This document shows positions 10,742 to 21,704 of a stretch of DNA of 64,000 nt, piece after piece. Position 1 is the first letter of the stretch; each line of letters begins with the position of its first letter. The notes beneath the pieces were generated by a model. That model was given only the letters and a program-made list of their open reading frames with translations. It did no database searches and was not told where the DNA came from. The stretch lies in the NCBI RefSeq assembly GCF_001969265.1, contig NZ_CP019304.1, positions 434,001-498,000 on the forward strand, given 5' to 3'. This stretch comes from Arthrobacter sp. QXT-31. GTDB lineage: Bacteria; Actinomycetota; Actinomycetes; Actinomycetales; Micrococcaceae. The translations under genes were made by a program, and so were the position numbers.

Positions 10742-11838
10742 TTGGATACCGCTTCCAGTACGAGGTCTGCCATGAGCTGGTCGGCATTTCGGATGCCAAG
10801 GTTCTCCGCGTTCGCCGCCATCGTGTCGAGCCGGGAGCGGTCCGTCAGCAGCGGGATAAGGCTGGTGCGGACCCATTCCGGGGTGAAATCGCGGTCCGCA
10901 ACCAGCAGGGCACCGCCGGCATTCACCAAGCCGCGGGCGTTCAGTGCCTGCTCGCCGTTGCCGATAGGCAGCGGCACGAAAACGGCGGGAACACCGACGG
11001 CGGCGACCTCGCTCACGGTGGCCGCGCCGGAGCGGGCCAACAGCAGGTCGGCAGCGGCGTAAACGGTCTCCATGCCGTCCACGTATTCGAGCTGCCGGTA
11101 GCCGTCGGCGCTGAGCGTGTTGCCGTCCGGGTCCATTATGGACTTGCCGCGGCCGGTGATGTGGATCGTCTGCACGCCGGCGGCGGAGAGTGCGTCGAGC
11201 GACGCCGCCACGGTGCGATTGATGCTTTGCGCCCCGGACGAGCCTCCGGTGACGATGAGGACCGGCTTGCCAGGCTGCAGGTTAAGGGCTCGCAGGGCGC
11301 CCTCGCGCGCGGTTGCCCTGACCATGGCGGAGACTTCGCGGCGCATGGGCATCCACACGTGGCGGCCATGGCGCAGCGGCGTGCCGGCGAAGGCCACCGC
11401 CACGTGCCGGCTCAGCCGCGCCCCGACCCGGTTGGCCAGGCCCGGCCGGGTGTTTGCCTCATGGATGACAATGGGAATCTTCCGCCGCCAGGCAGCGAGG
11501 TACATGGGTGTGCAGACGTAGCCGCCCACGCCCACGAGGACGTCCGCCGCGGCGTCGTCGAGGATGCGCCCAGCCTGGCGGACGGCGCCGGCGAGGCGTC
11601 CCGGCAGGCGGAGCAGATCCGCCGAGGGCTTCCGCGGGAACGGGACACGGTCGATGGTGGCCAGTTCCACGCCCGCGGCCGGGACCAGCCGGGTTTCCAT
11701 GCCGGCGGCTGTTCCGACGGCGAGCAGCCGGGCGTCGGGGCGGGCTTCGCGGATAGCCGCGGCAATGGCCAGCAGTGGGTTGATATGGCCTGCTGTTCCG
11801 CCGCCGGCGAGGACCACGGACAAGGACTCGGTTTTCAT
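10738..11838 (-). CDS. murG: UDP-GlcNAc:lipid I GlcNAc-transferase
   Basis: A 366-residue GT-B glycosyltransferase converting lipid I to lipid II at the inner face of the membrane. The N-terminal glycine-rich loop [17 protein letters not shown] (about 10-26) is diagnostic, with [12 protein letters not shown] around 130 and [10 protein letters not shown] around 200 at the donor-site domain. [11 protein letters not shown] near residue 290 matches the UDP-GlcNAc-binding signature. The 4-base overlap with murC and an 11-base gap to ftsW indicate one transcript. Confidence 0.97.
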   Translation of the reverse strand: MKTESLSVVLAGGGTAGHINPLLAIAAAIREARPDARLLAVGTAAGMETRLVPAAGVELATIDRVPFPRKPSADLLRLPGRLAGAVRQAGRILDDAAADVLVGVGGYVCTPMYLAAWRRKIPIVIHEANTRPGLANRVGARLSRHVAVAFAGTPLRHGRHVWMPMRREVSAMVRATAREGALRALNLQPGKPVLIVTGGSSGAQSINRTVAASLDALSAAGVQTIHITGRGKSIMDPDGNTLSADGYRQLEYVDGMETVYAAADLLLARSGAATVSEVAAVGVPAVFVPLPIGNGEQALNARGLVNAGGALLVADRDFTPEWVRTSLIPLLTDRSRLDTMAANAENLGIRNADQLMADLVLEAVSK

Positions 11839-11849
11839 CAGGTGCTGGT

Positions 11850-13196
11850 TTACGCTTTCGTGCTGGTTTTCTTGCGCCCGGGCTTACGCCACGGGCCGAG
11901 CAGTTTCCGGGGACGGATGTTGGGTGCCATCTGCTCGCGGGCCAGTGACAACACTACGCCGATCGCGCAGAGCGACATCAGCAGCGCCGAACCGCCGTAG
12001 GAGATGAACGGAAGGGGAACACCGATCACCGGCATGAGGCCGGTAACAACGGCCATGTTGACCGTGCCCTGGCCGAGCAGCCACACCATGATGGTTCCGG
12101 CAAGCACCCGGTGGAACAGATCCTCCTGGGCCACCACCACGCGGTAGATGGCCGCACCCAGGATGGCGAAAAGGACCAGGACGACGACGGTCCCCACCAG
12201 CCCCAGCTCCTCACCGATGATGGCGAAGATGAAGTCGTTGTGCGCCTCGGGGATCCAGCTGTACTTCTGCCGGCTCTGGCCGAGCCCGACGCCGAACCAG
12301 CCGCCGGAGGCCAGCCCGTAGAGACCGTTGGTGGACTGGTAGTTGGCGTCGATGCCATCGCCGCAGCTCTGGCCGGTCCACCACGAGGTGATGCGGCAGA
12401 CCCGGTTGGAGCTGGTCATGGCCATGAATGCCATGACCGCGCCGAGTCCCACGGCCGCGAATCCGAACAGGTACAGGCGCACCCCGGCGAAGAACAGGGC
12501 GGCCGCCGTAATGAGCATGATGATCATGCCGGTGCCCAGGTCGTTCCCGAACAGAACCAGGCCGATGATCCCGCCTGCTATGGGCACCACGGGGACCACG
12601 GCGTGCCCCCACCGGTGCAGCAGCGACGCCTTCTTGGCCAGCACGGTAGCCATCCACAAGGCCAGGGCCAGCTTGGCCGCCTCGGAAGGCTGCAGGGTGA
12701 AGAACCCGCCGATGTCGATCCAGTTCTTGTTGCCGTTGACGCTGGTGCCGATCACCAGCACGAGCCCCAGCAGGGCGTAGGCGATGATGATGCCCGGCCA
12801 GGCGAGGCGCTTGAGCCACACCACGTTGATCCGGGACAGCATGAACATGCCGAAGATGCCGATTCCGGCGAACAGGCCCTGCTTGAGGGCGGCGGTGTAA
12901 GGCGACTCGCCCGCGGCGATGGCCTCCACGCTGGACGCCGACAGCACCATCATGATGCCGATGGCGGTCAGGGCCAGCGTGGTGCCGAGGATGAGGTAGT
13001 AGGTGGAACCGTTGCGGGACTTGCCGGTTCCTTCGAGGGCGGACCAGAAACGCCGGTACCACCGCCGCAGCCGGCCGGCCGCGGGAAGCCTGGATGCGGG
13101 AATCCTCGACGCCGGAGTCGTCGGCGCAGCAGCCTGTCCGGCGTTCTCCCCCGGCCGTTTCCGGGCGGCCGCAGGACGGGTGGGCGTGCTGGCCAT
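11850..13196 (-). CDS. ftsW: SEDS peptidoglycan glycosyltransferase FtsW
   Basis: A 448-residue polytopic SEDS polymerase that works with the class B PBP FtsI (19177-20985) in septal peptidoglycan synthesis. About ten hydrophobic segments follow a basic cytoplasmic N terminus (about 1-65). Conserved features include [22 protein letters not shown] (about 155-176), the [14 protein letters not shown] motif and the C-terminal [13 protein letters not shown]. The large extracytoplasmic loop contains two Cys residues (in NRVCRIT and GQSCGDG) that could form a disulphide. The C terminus is strongly basic. Confidence 0.97.
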   Translation of the reverse strand: MASTPTRPAAARKRPGENAGQAAAPTTPASRIPASRLPAAGRLRRWYRRFWSALEGTGKSRNGSTYYLILGTTLALTAIGIMMVLSASSVEAIAAGESPYTAALKQGLFAGIGIFGMFMLSRINVVWLKRLAWPGIIIAYALLGLVLVIGTSVNGNKNWIDIGGFFTLQPSEAAKLALALWMATVLAKKASLLHRWGHAVVPVVPIAGGIIGLVLFGNDLGTGMIIMLITAAALFFAGVRLYLFGFAAVGLGAVMAFMAMTSSNRVCRITSWWTGQSCGDGIDANYQSTNGLYGLASGGWFGVGLGQSRQKYSWIPEAHNDFIFAIIGEELGLVGTVVVLVLFAILGAAIYRVVVAQEDLFHRVLAGTIMVWLLGQGTVNMAVVTGLMPVIGVPLPFISYGGSALLMSLCAIGVVLSLAREQMAPNIRPRKLLGPWRKPGRKKTSTKA

Positions 13197-13198
13197 TC

Positions 13199-14812
13199 TT
13201 ACTCCTTGCCGGTCCGGGCCTCCCCTTCCACGAGCTCGCGGACCGCCGCGATGAAGGCATCGCCACGGTGAGCGTAGGAAGAGAACTGATCCATGGATGC
13301 AGCAGCCGGGGCCATCAGCACAGTGTCACCCGAGACGGCGAGCTGTGCCGCCGATGCGACGGCCCGTGCCATCACTGCCTCCCCGGTTTCGGCTGAATCC
13401 GGTGCGGCGTCATGTCCGGTTCCGGCTGACTGCACAATTTCAGTGTGGCCTGCCGCCTGCCGGATGACCGGGACATCCGGTGCGTGTCGCTGCAGGGACT
13501 CTTCCAGTGATGCAGTGTCCTTGCCGATCAGCACGACCGCCTTCAGACGGCGCGCGTGGTCGCGGACGAGGTCGTCGTAGCTGACACCCTTGGACAGTCC
13601 GCCGGCGATCCACACCACCGGATCGAACGCGGCCAGGGACGCCGAGGCGGCATGCGGGTTGGTGGCCTTGGAATCGTTGATCCAGAGGACGCCGTGCTGC
13701 TTCGCGACCGGCTGGATGCGGTGGCTCCCGGGAATGTACGCCTGGAGTCCCTCGCGCACGTGCTCGGGGCTGACGCCGTAAGCCCGCACCAGGCCCGCTG
13801 CGGCCAGGGCGTTGGCTACCATGTGGCGGGGTGCCACCGGCCCAAGGTCGGACATGGTGGCCAGTTCGGCGGCGCTGTCCTTCCGTTCGGCGATGAAGGC
13901 GCGGTCGACGAGCAGGCCCTCCACGACGCCGAGCATGCTGATGGCAGGCGTCAGGGTGGTGAAGGCGACAGCCCGGCAGCCTTCCACCACGTCGGCGTCC
14001 TCCACCATGCGCTCGGTTTCGATCTGCTCGTCGTTGTAGATGCAGGCCTTCTGCGTGTTTTCGTAGATCTTGGCCTTGTCGGCAAGGTAGGACTCGTAGG
14101 AGCCGTGCCAGTCCACGTGGTCCTCGGCGACATTCAGGCACACGCTGGCCACCGCCGAAACCGACTCGGACCAGTGCAGCTGGAAGCTGGAGAGTTCCAC
14201 CGCGAAGACGTCATACTCCACCGGGTCGCGCAGGGCATCGAGGATGGGCGTGCCGACGTTGCCCACCGCTATCGCCTTCAGGCCCGCGGCCCGCAGCATC
14301 GACTCGGTCAGGCCCACCGTCGTCGTTTTGCCGTTCGTGCCGGTGATGGTGAGCCAGTCGGCGGTTTTCCGGCCCTCGCGGACGCGCAGGCGCCAAGCAA
14401 GTTCGACGTCGCCCCAGACCGGGATGTGGGCGCGGGCGGCAGCCGCGAGCAGCGCCTGGTCCGGCCGCCAGCCGGGCGAGGTGACCACGAGTTCGGGCTT
14501 CTGGCCGTCAATCTTGGGCAGCGTGCGGACGGCGTCCTCCCCCAGGAGCACGTCGGCCGCGCCGACGATCCGCAGCGTGTCCGCCTTGGCCCGGGCTGTT
14601 TCCGTGGTGGCGCCGTCGACCACCACCACGCGGGCGCCGAGTTCGATCAGTGTGTCCGCGGCCGCGAAGCCCGAGACACCGATCCCGGTGACCACAACGC
14701 GCAGCCCGGCCCAGTCGGAGTCCCAGCTGACGAGGTCTTTCAGCCGGGCGGAGCCCGTTGCAGCAGGGCCCGTTGCAGCGGAACCTGATGCGTCGGTGTG
14801 GGGTACGTTCAC
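13199..14812 (-). CDS. murD: UDP-MurNAc-L-Ala--D-glutamate ligase
   Basis: A 537-residue Mur ligase that adds D-Glu. The start is put at GTG 14812 ([10 protein letters not shown]), which overlaps the mraY stop as GTGA; more upstream starts lie inside mraY. This gives a short Ala/Thr-rich N-terminal extension of about 30 residues before the Rossmann motif TGIGVSGFA (about 42-50). The P-loop GTNGKTTT lies at about 158-165. Residues around 390-420 contain [11 protein letters not shown], a MurD signature. A 2-base gap separates it from ftsW. Confidence 0.96.
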   Translation of the reverse strand: MNVPHTDASGSAATGPAATGSARLKDLVSWDSDWAGLRVVVTGIGVSGFAAADTLIELGARVVVVDGATTETARAKADTLRIVGAADVLLGEDAVRTLPKIDGQKPELVVTSPGWRPDQALLAAAARAHIPVWGDVELAWRLRVREGRKTADWLTITGTNGKTTTVGLTESMLRAAGLKAIAVGNVGTPILDALRDPVEYDVFAVELSSFQLHWSESVSAVASVCLNVAEDHVDWHGSYESYLADKAKIYENTQKACIYNDEQIETERMVEDADVVEGCRAVAFTTLTPAISMLGVVEGLLVDRAFIAERKDSAAELATMSDLGPVAPRHMVANALAAAGLVRAYGVSPEHVREGLQAYIPGSHRIQPVAKQHGVLWINDSKATNPHAASASLAAFDPVVWIAGGLSKGVSYDDLVRDHARRLKAVVLIGKDTASLEESLQRHAPDVPVIRQAAGHTEIVQSAGTGHDAAPDSAETGEAVMARAVASAAQLAVSGDTVLMAPAAASMDQFSSYAHRGDAFIAAVRELVEGEARTGKE

Positions 14813-15918
14813 AGCAGGACCACCCATTCTGCGTAGAAGATGCCAAGACCCGCGGCGACGAACAGGCCGGCGAGGATCCAGAACCGGACAACCACGGTGA
14901 CTTCCGCCCAGCCCTTGAGTTCGAAGTGGTGCTGCAGCGGCGCCATCTTGAAGAAGCGCTTGCCCTTGGTGACTTTGAAGTAGCCCACCTGGATGATGAC
15001 GGAAAGCGTGATGAGGACGAACAGGCCGCCGATGAAGGCGAGCAGCAGTTCGGTGCGGGAGAGGATGGCGAACCCTGCGATGGCACCGCCGATCGCGAGG
15101 GAGCCGGTGTCGCCCATGAAGATCTTGGCCGGCGAGGTGTTCCACCACAGGAAGCCCACCAGCGCGGCGCTCATGATGGCAGCCAGCAGTGCAAGGTCCA
15201 GGGGATCCCGAACGGAGTAGCAGCCGCTGCCGGCCTCGCGGGGCGAGCCGCAGGCCTGGTTGCTCTGCCAGATGCCGATGAGCGTGTAGGCGCCGAACAC
15301 CATGATGGCGGCGCCGGCAGCCAGCCCGTCGAGGCCGTCGGTGAGGTTGACGCCGTTGGTGGCCGCGGTGACGATCAGGTTTGACCAGACCACAAAGAGA
15401 ATGGCCCCGAGCACGGTGCCGCCGAACGCCAGGTCAAGCCACGGGATGTCGCGGACCAGCGAGATCTTGGTGGATGCCGGGGTGACCCCGTCCGCGTCCG
15501 GGAAGTAGAGCGCCATGACGGCGAAGATGATGCCCACCGCCGCCTGCAGGATCAGCTTGGCCTTGGCGTTCAGGCCCAGGCTGCGCTGCCGTGAAATCTT
15601 GATGAAGTCGTCCAGGAACCCCACCAGGCCCATGCCCACCATCAGGAACAGCAGGAGGAGCGCGGAGGCGGACGGCCCGGGCGACCGGGGGTTCATGAGC
15701 CACATGATGAGGTGCGTTGCGCCGTAGCTCAGCAGCACCGAACCCACCACCACGGTGCCGCCCATGGTGGGTGTGCCGCGTTTGGTGTGGTGCGACGTCG
15801 GCCCGTCGTCGCGGATGAACTGGCCATAACTCTTGTGCACCAGCAAACGGATGAACAGCGGGGTGCCCACCAGTGCCAGCAGCAGGGCCAGGCCAGCGCC
15901 GATCAGAAGTGCAATCAC
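14809..15918 (-). CDS. mraY: Phospho-MurNAc-pentapeptide transferase
   Basis: A 369-residue, about ten-helix membrane enzyme transferring phospho-MurNAc-pentapeptide to undecaprenyl phosphate to make lipid I. Diagnostic motifs are [12 protein letters not shown] (about 43-54), FLDDFIK (about 100-106), [10 protein letters not shown] with catalytic/Mg-binding Asp, and [12 protein letters not shown]. Its ATGA overlaps murF, and its stop overlaps murD, consistent with tight coupling of the Mur pathway genes. Confidence 0.97.
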   Translation of the reverse strand: MIALLIGAGLALLLALVGTPLFIRLLVHKSYGQFIRDDGPTSHHTKRGTPTMGGTVVVGSVLLSYGATHLIMWLMNPRSPGPSASALLLLFLMVGMGLVGFLDDFIKISRQRSLGLNAKAKLILQAAVGIIFAVMALYFPDADGVTPASTKISLVRDIPWLDLAFGGTVLGAILFVVWSNLIVTAATNGVNLTDGLDGLAAGAAIMVFGAYTLIGIWQSNQACGSPREAGSGCYSVRDPLDLALLAAIMSAALVGFLWWNTSPAKIFMGDTGSLAIGGAIAGFAILSRTELLLAFIGGLFVLITLSVIIQVGYFKVTKGKRFFKMAPLQHHFELKGWAEVTVVVRFWILAGLFVAAGLGIFYAEWVVLL

Positions 15919-17387
15919 AGCAGCTCGCTCCCTTCATTGGCAGATGTGGGGGTGGCATGTGGGGGTAATGCTATCCGATCGCCCAAGTGCCGCAGTCCCA
16001 CGCTGTTCGAGGACTTGAAGAGCACCAGGTCGCCGGGTTCGAGCTGCTCCTGCAGCAGTTCGTAGGCTTCGTCGGCGGTCTCGGCGAACATGCATTCGTC
16101 GCCCCAGGACCCTTCCTGCACGGCGGAGACGTACAGCGAACGCGCTTCCCGGCCCACCACCAGGAGGCGCGAGATATTCAGCCGCACCACCTGCGTGCCG
16201 ACGGCCGTGTGCTCGCGGATCGAATCGTCACCCAGTTCCAGCATGGCGCCGAGCACGGCCCAGGTGCGGCGGCCGCGGCCGAGGTCGGCCAGCGTGCGCA
16301 GCGCTGCGCGCATGGATTCCGGGTTGGCGTTGTAGGCGTCGTTGATGACGGTGACGCCGTCGGGCCGTTCGGTCCGCTCCATGCGCCAGCGGCTGGCAGC
16401 GGACTGGGAACTCAGGGAGGCGCTGATCCTGTCGGCCGGAACGCCGGCGGCGTGCGCGGCGGCCGCGGCGGCGAGGAGATTGGCCACGTGGTGTTCGCCG
16501 ATCAGCTTGCTGCTGACCCGGACAGTGGGCTCCCCCGGCACTTCGAGGTCGAACTCCGGGTTTCCTGAAGCGTTGGTGTCCAGCTGGGCCGCCCGGACGG
16601 CCGGAGCATCCGGCTGGGCATCCCGGGAGGAAAAACCAAGAACGGTGGCCCGGGTGCGCTCGGCCATGGCGGCAACGCGGGGGTCGTCAAGGTTGAGCAC
16701 TGCCGTGCCCTCCACGGGCAGGGCCTCGGCCAGTTCACCCTTGGCGGTGGCGATGTTTTCCACGCCGCCGAATTCGCCGGCGTGGGCTGTTCCCACTCCG
16801 AGCACCACACCGATCTCCGGACGGACCATGTCGGCCAGGTAGCGGATGTGTCCGATGCCGGTGGCGCCCATCTCGATCACCAGGAACCGGGTGTCAAGAC
16901 CCGCCTGGAACACGGTGAGGGGCACGCCGACCTCGCCGTTGTAGGAACCCTGCGGTGAAACCGTGGTCCCCTCGCCGGCCAGGATGCCCGCGAGCAGGTC
17001 CTTGGTGGTGGTCTTGCCGGCTGAGCCTGTGATGCCGATGACGGTCAGTTGTTCACCGGCCGCCTCGCGGTGGTGCCTGATCCGCCGGACAGCCTCGGCC
17101 GCGAGGGCTCCCAGGGCCAGTACCGCGTCCTCGACGAGGACAGACGGATACGTCCGGCCGGCGTCGTCCTTGATTTCACGCTCGGTGAGCGCCAGAACGG
17201 CGCCGCGGTCAAAGGCCGCCCCCACAAAGCTGTGCCCGTCTGCGTTTTCGCCGGGTTTGGCCACGTAGAGGGAGCCGGCAACGGCCTCCCGGGAGTCGGT
17301 CACCACGGATCCGGGGGTGACGTCGGGGTCGGCGAGCAGGCGGCCGCTGGTGATTTCGGCGATTTCCGCCGCAGTTAGTTCAATCAT
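15915..17387 (-). CDS. murF: UDP-MurNAc-tripeptide--D-Ala-D-Ala ligase
   Basis: A 490-residue Mur ligase that finishes the cytoplasmic pentapeptide by adding D-Ala-D-Ala. The P-loop [10 protein letters not shown] lies at about 121-130. [13 protein letters not shown] (about 345-357) is the MurF-characteristic motif, and the C-terminal domain ends at about residue 470. It starts 6 bases after murE and overlaps mraY by 4 bases. Confidence 0.97.
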   Translation of the reverse strand: MIELTAAEIAEITSGRLLADPDVTPGSVVTDSREAVAGSLYVAKPGENADGHSFVGAAFDRGAVLALTEREIKDDAGRTYPSVLVEDAVLALGALAAEAVRRIRHHREAAGEQLTVIGITGSAGKTTTKDLLAGILAGEGTTVSPQGSYNGEVGVPLTVFQAGLDTRFLVIEMGATGIGHIRYLADMVRPEIGVVLGVGTAHAGEFGGVENIATAKGELAEALPVEGTAVLNLDDPRVAAMAERTRATVLGFSSRDAQPDAPAVRAAQLDTNASGNPEFDLEVPGEPTVRVSSKLIGEHHVANLLAAAAAAHAAGVPADRISASLSSQSAASRWRMERTERPDGVTVINDAYNANPESMRAALRTLADLGRGRRTWAVLGAMLELGDDSIREHTAVGTQVVRLNISRLLVVGREARSLYVSAVQEGSWGDECMFAETADEAYELLQEQLEPGDLVLFKSSNSVGLRHLGDRIALPPHATPTSANEGSELL

Positions 17388-17393
17388 GTCGGT

Positions 17394-19061
17394 CTAGGAC
17401 TCTATCCCGTCGTCTTGGAGAACGGTGAATCCTCGTGCCGTCAAGGCGTTCCGTAGTTCCACCCTGTCGTCGAGGGCAAGGTTGACTCCCTTGACCTCCT
17501 GCCACACTTCGTGCCCGCGCCCCGCGACCAGGATGGTGTCCTCCGGAGCAGCGAGGCTGACGGCCTCCCGGATGGCGGCATCCCGGGGGAAAACTTCCAT
17601 GATCCTGCAGTCGAGCTGCTCGGCTTCCTTGGCGTCCGTCGCCCCCACCAGCACGTCCGCGCGGATCGCCGCGGCATCCTCATCGTGGGGGTCGTCATCG
17701 CTGACGATCACGACGTCGGCAAGCCGGGCGGCGATGGCGCCCATGGAAGGGCGCTTGCCCTGGTCGCGCTGGCCGGTGGCACCGAAAACGACGATCACCT
17801 TGGAAGCGGGCTCCGGGGAGCGGACCGCCTCCAGGGCCCGCGCCAGTGCATCGGTGTTGTGGGCGAAGTCCACGACGGCGGCCGGCCGGGTGGACACGAG
17901 CTGCATGCGGCCGGGAACTGCCACCGTGAAGGGATCCCTGGCGTCCAGTGCTGCCTGCACCTCGGCCGGGTCTGCGCCGCCGGCGAGCACCATGGTCAGG
18001 GCCAGGGCCGCGTTGGAGACGTTGAACGCGCCGGGCAGGCCCGTATGCACGCGCAGTTCCGCGCCTTCCCGGCTGCGGAGGATGAATTCGGTGCCGAGGC
18101 CGAGGGGCTTCGGGGAGGTCACGGTCCAGTCGGCCACCGCAAAGTTTTCTTCGCCTTCGGGCCGGCTGCCGGGCTGGAGGGTTGCCAGCGTGGTGACCGG
18201 GAGCTCAGTCTCGGCGGCAAGCCGCCGTCCCCACTCGTCGTCGACCGTCACGACGGCGGCCCTGGCGCGTCCGGCGGTAAACAGCTCCGCCTTGGTCCGG
18301 TAGTACTCCTCCATGGTGCCGTGCAGGTCCAGGTGGTCCTGGCTGAGGTTGGTGAAACCGGCGACGTCGAAGACCACGCCGTCCACCCGGCGGAACGAAA
18401 CGGCGTGCGAGGAGACCTCCATGGACGCGGCGTCCAGTCCGCGTTCACGCATGAGGGCAAGCAGGGCATGCACGTCGGTGGATTCCGGCGTGGTCAGGAG
18501 GCTGGGAATCGGGTCACCCCCGGCCAGGATCTCGATGGTGCCGATGAGTCCGGTCTTCTTGCCCATCGCCTGCAGCAGGGCGTTGATGAAGTAGGTGGTG
18601 GTGGTTTTTCCGTTGGTGCCGGTCACGCCGAACATCGAGGGGCCCGGGAGGTCCGCGTCCTGGCTCCGGTAGATCAGCTTGGACAGGCGGCCCACCACGC
18701 TGCGGGGCTCGGCCACTACAAGGACGGGGACGGCAATGTCATGCCCTACGGCAAGGAGCTTCCCGCCGGCGTCGTCCGTCAGCACCGCGACCGCGCCGGA
18801 CTCGATGGCCGTCTTGGCGAAGTCAGCCCCGTGCCGGGACGCCCCGGGCAGGGCAACATACAGGTCCCCGCGTTCCACGGTCCGTGAGTTCAGTGAGATG
18901 CCGGTGACCGGAATGGATTCGGCGGCCCCGGCTACTGCGACGCCGACTGACTGGCCGATGACACCCAGCTCGACGGCGGCGACGGCGGTGGGCCTGAAGC
19001 CGCTCCTGGATGCCTGCCCCTCCGGGGCGTCGGCAGTGCCGGGGTCATGGTGCTGTGACAA
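17394..19061 (-). CDS. murE: UDP-MurNAc-L-Ala-D-Glu ligase MurE (probably L-Lys-adding)
   Basis: A 555-residue Mur ligase adding the third stem-peptide residue. The P-loop [12 protein letters not shown] lies at about 145-156. The acceptor-specificity site reads D-D-D-P-H at about 455-459. Enzymes using meso-diaminopimelate normally have DNPR here, so this one is inferred to add L-lysine, which fits Arthrobacter-type A3alpha murein. A variable N-terminal extension of about 25 residues precedes the MurE N domain. It follows ftsI across a 115-base gap. Confidence 0.93.
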   Translation of the reverse strand: MSQHHDPGTADAPEGQASRSGFRPTAVAAVELGVIGQSVGVAVAGAAESIPVTGISLNSRTVERGDLYVALPGASRHGADFAKTAIESGAVAVLTDDAGGKLLAVGHDIAVPVLVVAEPRSVVGRLSKLIYRSQDADLPGPSMFGVTGTNGKTTTTYFINALLQAMGKKTGLIGTIEILAGGDPIPSLLTTPESTDVHALLALMRERGLDAASMEVSSHAVSFRRVDGVVFDVAGFTNLSQDHLDLHGTMEEYYRTKAELFTAGRARAAVVTVDDEWGRRLAAETELPVTTLATLQPGSRPEGEENFAVADWTVTSPKPLGLGTEFILRSREGAELRVHTGLPGAFNVSNAALALTMVLAGGADPAEVQAALDARDPFTVAVPGRMQLVSTRPAAVVDFAHNTDALARALEAVRSPEPASKVIVVFGATGQRDQGKRPSMGAIAARLADVVIVSDDDPHDEDAAAIRADVLVGATDAKEAEQLDCRIMEVFPRDAAIREAVSLAAPEDTILVAGRGHEVWQEVKGVNLALDDRVELRNALTARGFTVLQDDGIES

Positions 19062-19176
19062 CTGAATCTCCGTTGGTGCTAGTGGACCACGGACACGACA
19101 GAACTGTTTGTCCAGCCGTACCGCGGTCTCTCTTGGCGGGCGTTACGTGGCGTACTGCCTCATTGGGCGTACGCCG

Positions 19177-20985
19177 TTATTTGGCATACTGGGGCAGCCT
19201 CACGGGCGTTCCCTTGGACGGCGGAACGTTGTACATCCGCAGTGCCTGGCCCATGACCGAGCGGAACACGGGGCCGTTGGTGATTCCGTAAATCGACCCC
19301 TTGGGACGCTGCAGGACCACCTCAACAATAAACCGCGGATCGTCCATCGGCGCCATTCCCACCATGGAGGCGGTGTAACCGCAGAAGCCGGCGGTCCCGT
19401 CATCACAGGGCGATTGCGAGGTACCCGTCTTGGCCCCGACCCGGTAGCCGTCGATCGCGGCCTCCTTGATCTGGCCCTCGGTCACAGCGCTTTCGAGGAT
19501 GTCCCTGACATCCTGTGCCGTCTCCTCCGAGACCACCCTCCGGGACGGCTTGGCCGCCACCTTCTCCTCTGTTCCGTCAGGGCTGATGTAGCTGTCGATG
19601 AGCCGCGGCTGCAGCATCACGCCGTCATTGGCGATGGTCTGGTAGGCGCGGACCGTCTGCAGGGTGGACTGCGAGACCCCCTGCCCGAACAGCACCGTGT
19701 ACTGCTGGCGGCCGTCCCACTGGTCAGCCGGGGTCAGGATGCCCTTCGCTTCCGCCGGCAGGCCGATCTCCGGTGCCTCGCCGATGCCGAATTTCTTCAG
19801 CCAGTCGTAGCGTTGCTCCTTGGTGAGCCGCTGGCCTGCCATCACGGTGCCGGTGTTCATGGACCAGCCCAGGATGCCCGCCAGGGTCCGCTTCTCGGTC
19901 CCGTGGGAGAAGGAGTCATCGAACTGCTGGCCGTCCACCACCAGGGACGGCGGGATCACAAAGGTGTCAAGCGGTTTGGCCTTGCCCTCTTCGATGACGG
20001 CGGCCGCTGTGATCATCTTTTCCACGGACCCGGGCTCGTAGGCAGCGGTGACGGAGCGCACGCCGCGGTCCTTGGCAGCCACCTTGCCGGGGTCGTTGGG
20101 GTCGGGCGTGTTGGTGTCGGCCATGGCGATGATGTTGCCGGTCTTCGCCTCAGAGACGATGATGACACCCCACTCGGCGCTGAGCTTGTCAGTCTGGGTC
20201 TGGATGGCCTGCTGGGCGAAGTACTGGAGGTCGGAGTTCAGGGTGAGCTTGACGTCCTTGCCATCCTGCGCGGGCGTCAGTTCGTCGATGCCCACGGGGA
20301 TACGGAGGCCGTCGGCGCCGATTTCAAACACGCGTTTGCCGGGAGTGCCGCGCAGAATCCCGTCCTGGGTCTGCTCGAGGCCTGCCTGACCGGTGGTTCC
20401 GTTTTCCAGGAAGCCCACAATGCCGCCGGCCACTGACCCGTTCGGGTACACACGCTTGCTGGTTCCTTCGGAGAAGATGCCCGGGATCTGCAGTTCCGAA
20501 ACCCGGTTTTCGACGTCGGGCCGGAGATCCTTGGCCACGATGTAGTAGGTCCTGGTGCCGGTGACGGATTTGCGCACGTCCTCAACGTCCATGCCCAGGA
20601 CGGAGGCGAGCTCCGCGATCCCCTGGTCACGGGACACGGTAACGAGCTCGTCCTTGCCGTTCACCGTTTCAAGCCGTTTGAAGGATTCGGTCTTGGTGTT
20701 TACGGACTGGTCAACGGTGATGTTGTAGCGGATGACGCTGTTGGCCAGCACTGTTCCGTTGGCGTCCAGGATGCTGCCCCGCTCGGCCGGCAGCACGGTG
20801 GGGCGCAGCCGGTTATCCAAGGCAGCTTCTGCCATGCCCCCGACGTCAAGCCCCTGGACCAGGAAGAGCTTTCCACCGACCACCAGCAGCAATGCAAGCA
20901 TGATACTGAGTCCCAGGCGGAGTCTCTTGGTGGCGTTAGCAACTTTCTTCTTGCCTGTTTTGCCCTTGCCTTGCGCCACGCTCAT
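19177..20985 (-). CDS. ftsI: Septal class B penicillin-binding protein FtsI (PBP3/PBP2b type)
   Basis: A 602-residue bitopic transpeptidase that cross-links septal peptidoglycan with FtsW. A basic N terminus is followed by a transmembrane helix (about 22-45). The PBP dimerisation domain (about 55-230) contains RGSILDANGTVLA. The transpeptidase domain shows all three active-site motifs: S320-V-E-K323, S375-M-N377 and K519-T-G521. No PASTA repeats are present at the C terminus, unlike some Firmicute and actinobacterial homologues. A 44-base gap separates it from ftsL. Confidence 0.96.
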   Translation of the reverse strand: MSVAQGKGKTGKKKVANATKRLRLGLSIMLALLLVVGGKLFLVQGLDVGGMAEAALDNRLRPTVLPAERGSILDANGTVLANSVIRYNITVDQSVNTKTESFKRLETVNGKDELVTVSRDQGIAELASVLGMDVEDVRKSVTGTRTYYIVAKDLRPDVENRVSELQIPGIFSEGTSKRVYPNGSVAGGIVGFLENGTTGQAGLEQTQDGILRGTPGKRVFEIGADGLRIPVGIDELTPAQDGKDVKLTLNSDLQYFAQQAIQTQTDKLSAEWGVIIVSEAKTGNIIAMADTNTPDPNDPGKVAAKDRGVRSVTAAYEPGSVEKMITAAAVIEEGKAKPLDTFVIPPSLVVDGQQFDDSFSHGTEKRTLAGILGWSMNTGTVMAGQRLTKEQRYDWLKKFGIGEAPEIGLPAEAKGILTPADQWDGRQQYTVLFGQGVSQSTLQTVRAYQTIANDGVMLQPRLIDSYISPDGTEEKVAAKPSRRVVSEETAQDVRDILESAVTEGQIKEAAIDGYRVGAKTGTSQSPCDDGTAGFCGYTASMVGMAPMDDPRFIVEVVLQRPKGSIYGITNGPVFRSVMGQALRMYNVPPSKGTPVRLPQYAK

Positions 20986-21029
20986 CCCCTACTGCTTGCC
21001 ATGCGGCCTACCAGCCGCCTGTTCCTTCC

Positions 21030-21704
21030 CTACTGACCCGGCGTCCTTTGCTCCGGAGCCGGAATGGTGCCGCCGTACAGGGCCGCCGGCTTGGCGGCAG
21101 CCGCCGGTTCGGCCGGCTTGGCATCCGCTTCCTTGGTCTCCGGCTGTGCGGCCGCCGTTTCACCGGCTGCCGGCACCCTGCTTGCCAGCGGCTCGCCCGA
21201 GCTGGCAGGCGGGACCACGTTCAGCTGACCGGGGACGGCGGGGGCGGCAATCACCGCTCCCGCGCGGTCCCCCTTTACCGCCGGCTTGGCATCCCCGCTG
21301 ACGGTCAGCGTGGAAAGGTCGATCTGTCCCTTGCCGGTGGAGGCAACCATTCCCAATTCTGCGGCCTTGGCAGCCAGATTCTGGGGAGCCTCGAAGTTTT
21401 GGACCTGCTGTGTCAGGTCCTGGTTCTGCTTGGTGAGCGCCGTCTGTTCGGCACGGAGCTTGACCAGCTGGTACTGCGCTGTGGACACGGAGATGTTGAG
21501 CACCAGCACCGCGATCAGCGCCGCTGCCAGCATGCCGAAGCAGAGTACAACAAAAGGAGCGCGGCGCTTCCTCGGCGCGGACCGGACCAGGGAAAGCGGG
21601 GTGCGCGCCTTGCGGGCCGAACCCGGAAGGCCGGCCTGCTCACCTATACCCTGGACGCTCGGGCCGGACGGAAGGGCGAGGTTCTTGGCAGCTGAGGTGC
21701 TCAT
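21030..21704 (-). CDS. ftsL: FtsL-like divisome protein with long C-terminal tail
   Basis: A 224-residue bitopic protein in the ftsL position between rsmH and ftsI. A basic cytoplasmic N terminus is followed by one transmembrane helix (about 50-72) and a leucine-zipper-like coiled coil (about 73-105, with heptads in [21 protein letters not shown]). A short conserved AAELGMV segment (about 114-120) is typical of FtsL/DivIC. The remaining roughly 100 residues are Ala/Pro/Lys-rich and low-complexity, longer than in classical FtsL (about 110-130 residues). The identity rests on position and topology because FtsL sequences diverge fast. Confidence 0.85.
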   Translation of the reverse strand: MSTSAAKNLALPSGPSVQGIGEQAGLPGSARKARTPLSLVRSAPRKRRAPFVVLCFGMLAAALIAVLVLNISVSTAQYQLVKLRAEQTALTKQNQDLTQQVQNFEAPQNLAAKAAELGMVASTGKGQIDLSTLTVSGDAKPAVKGDRAGAVIAAPAVPGQLNVVPPASSGEPLASRVPAAGETAAAQPETKEADAKPAEPAAAAKPAALYGGTIPAPEQRTPGQ

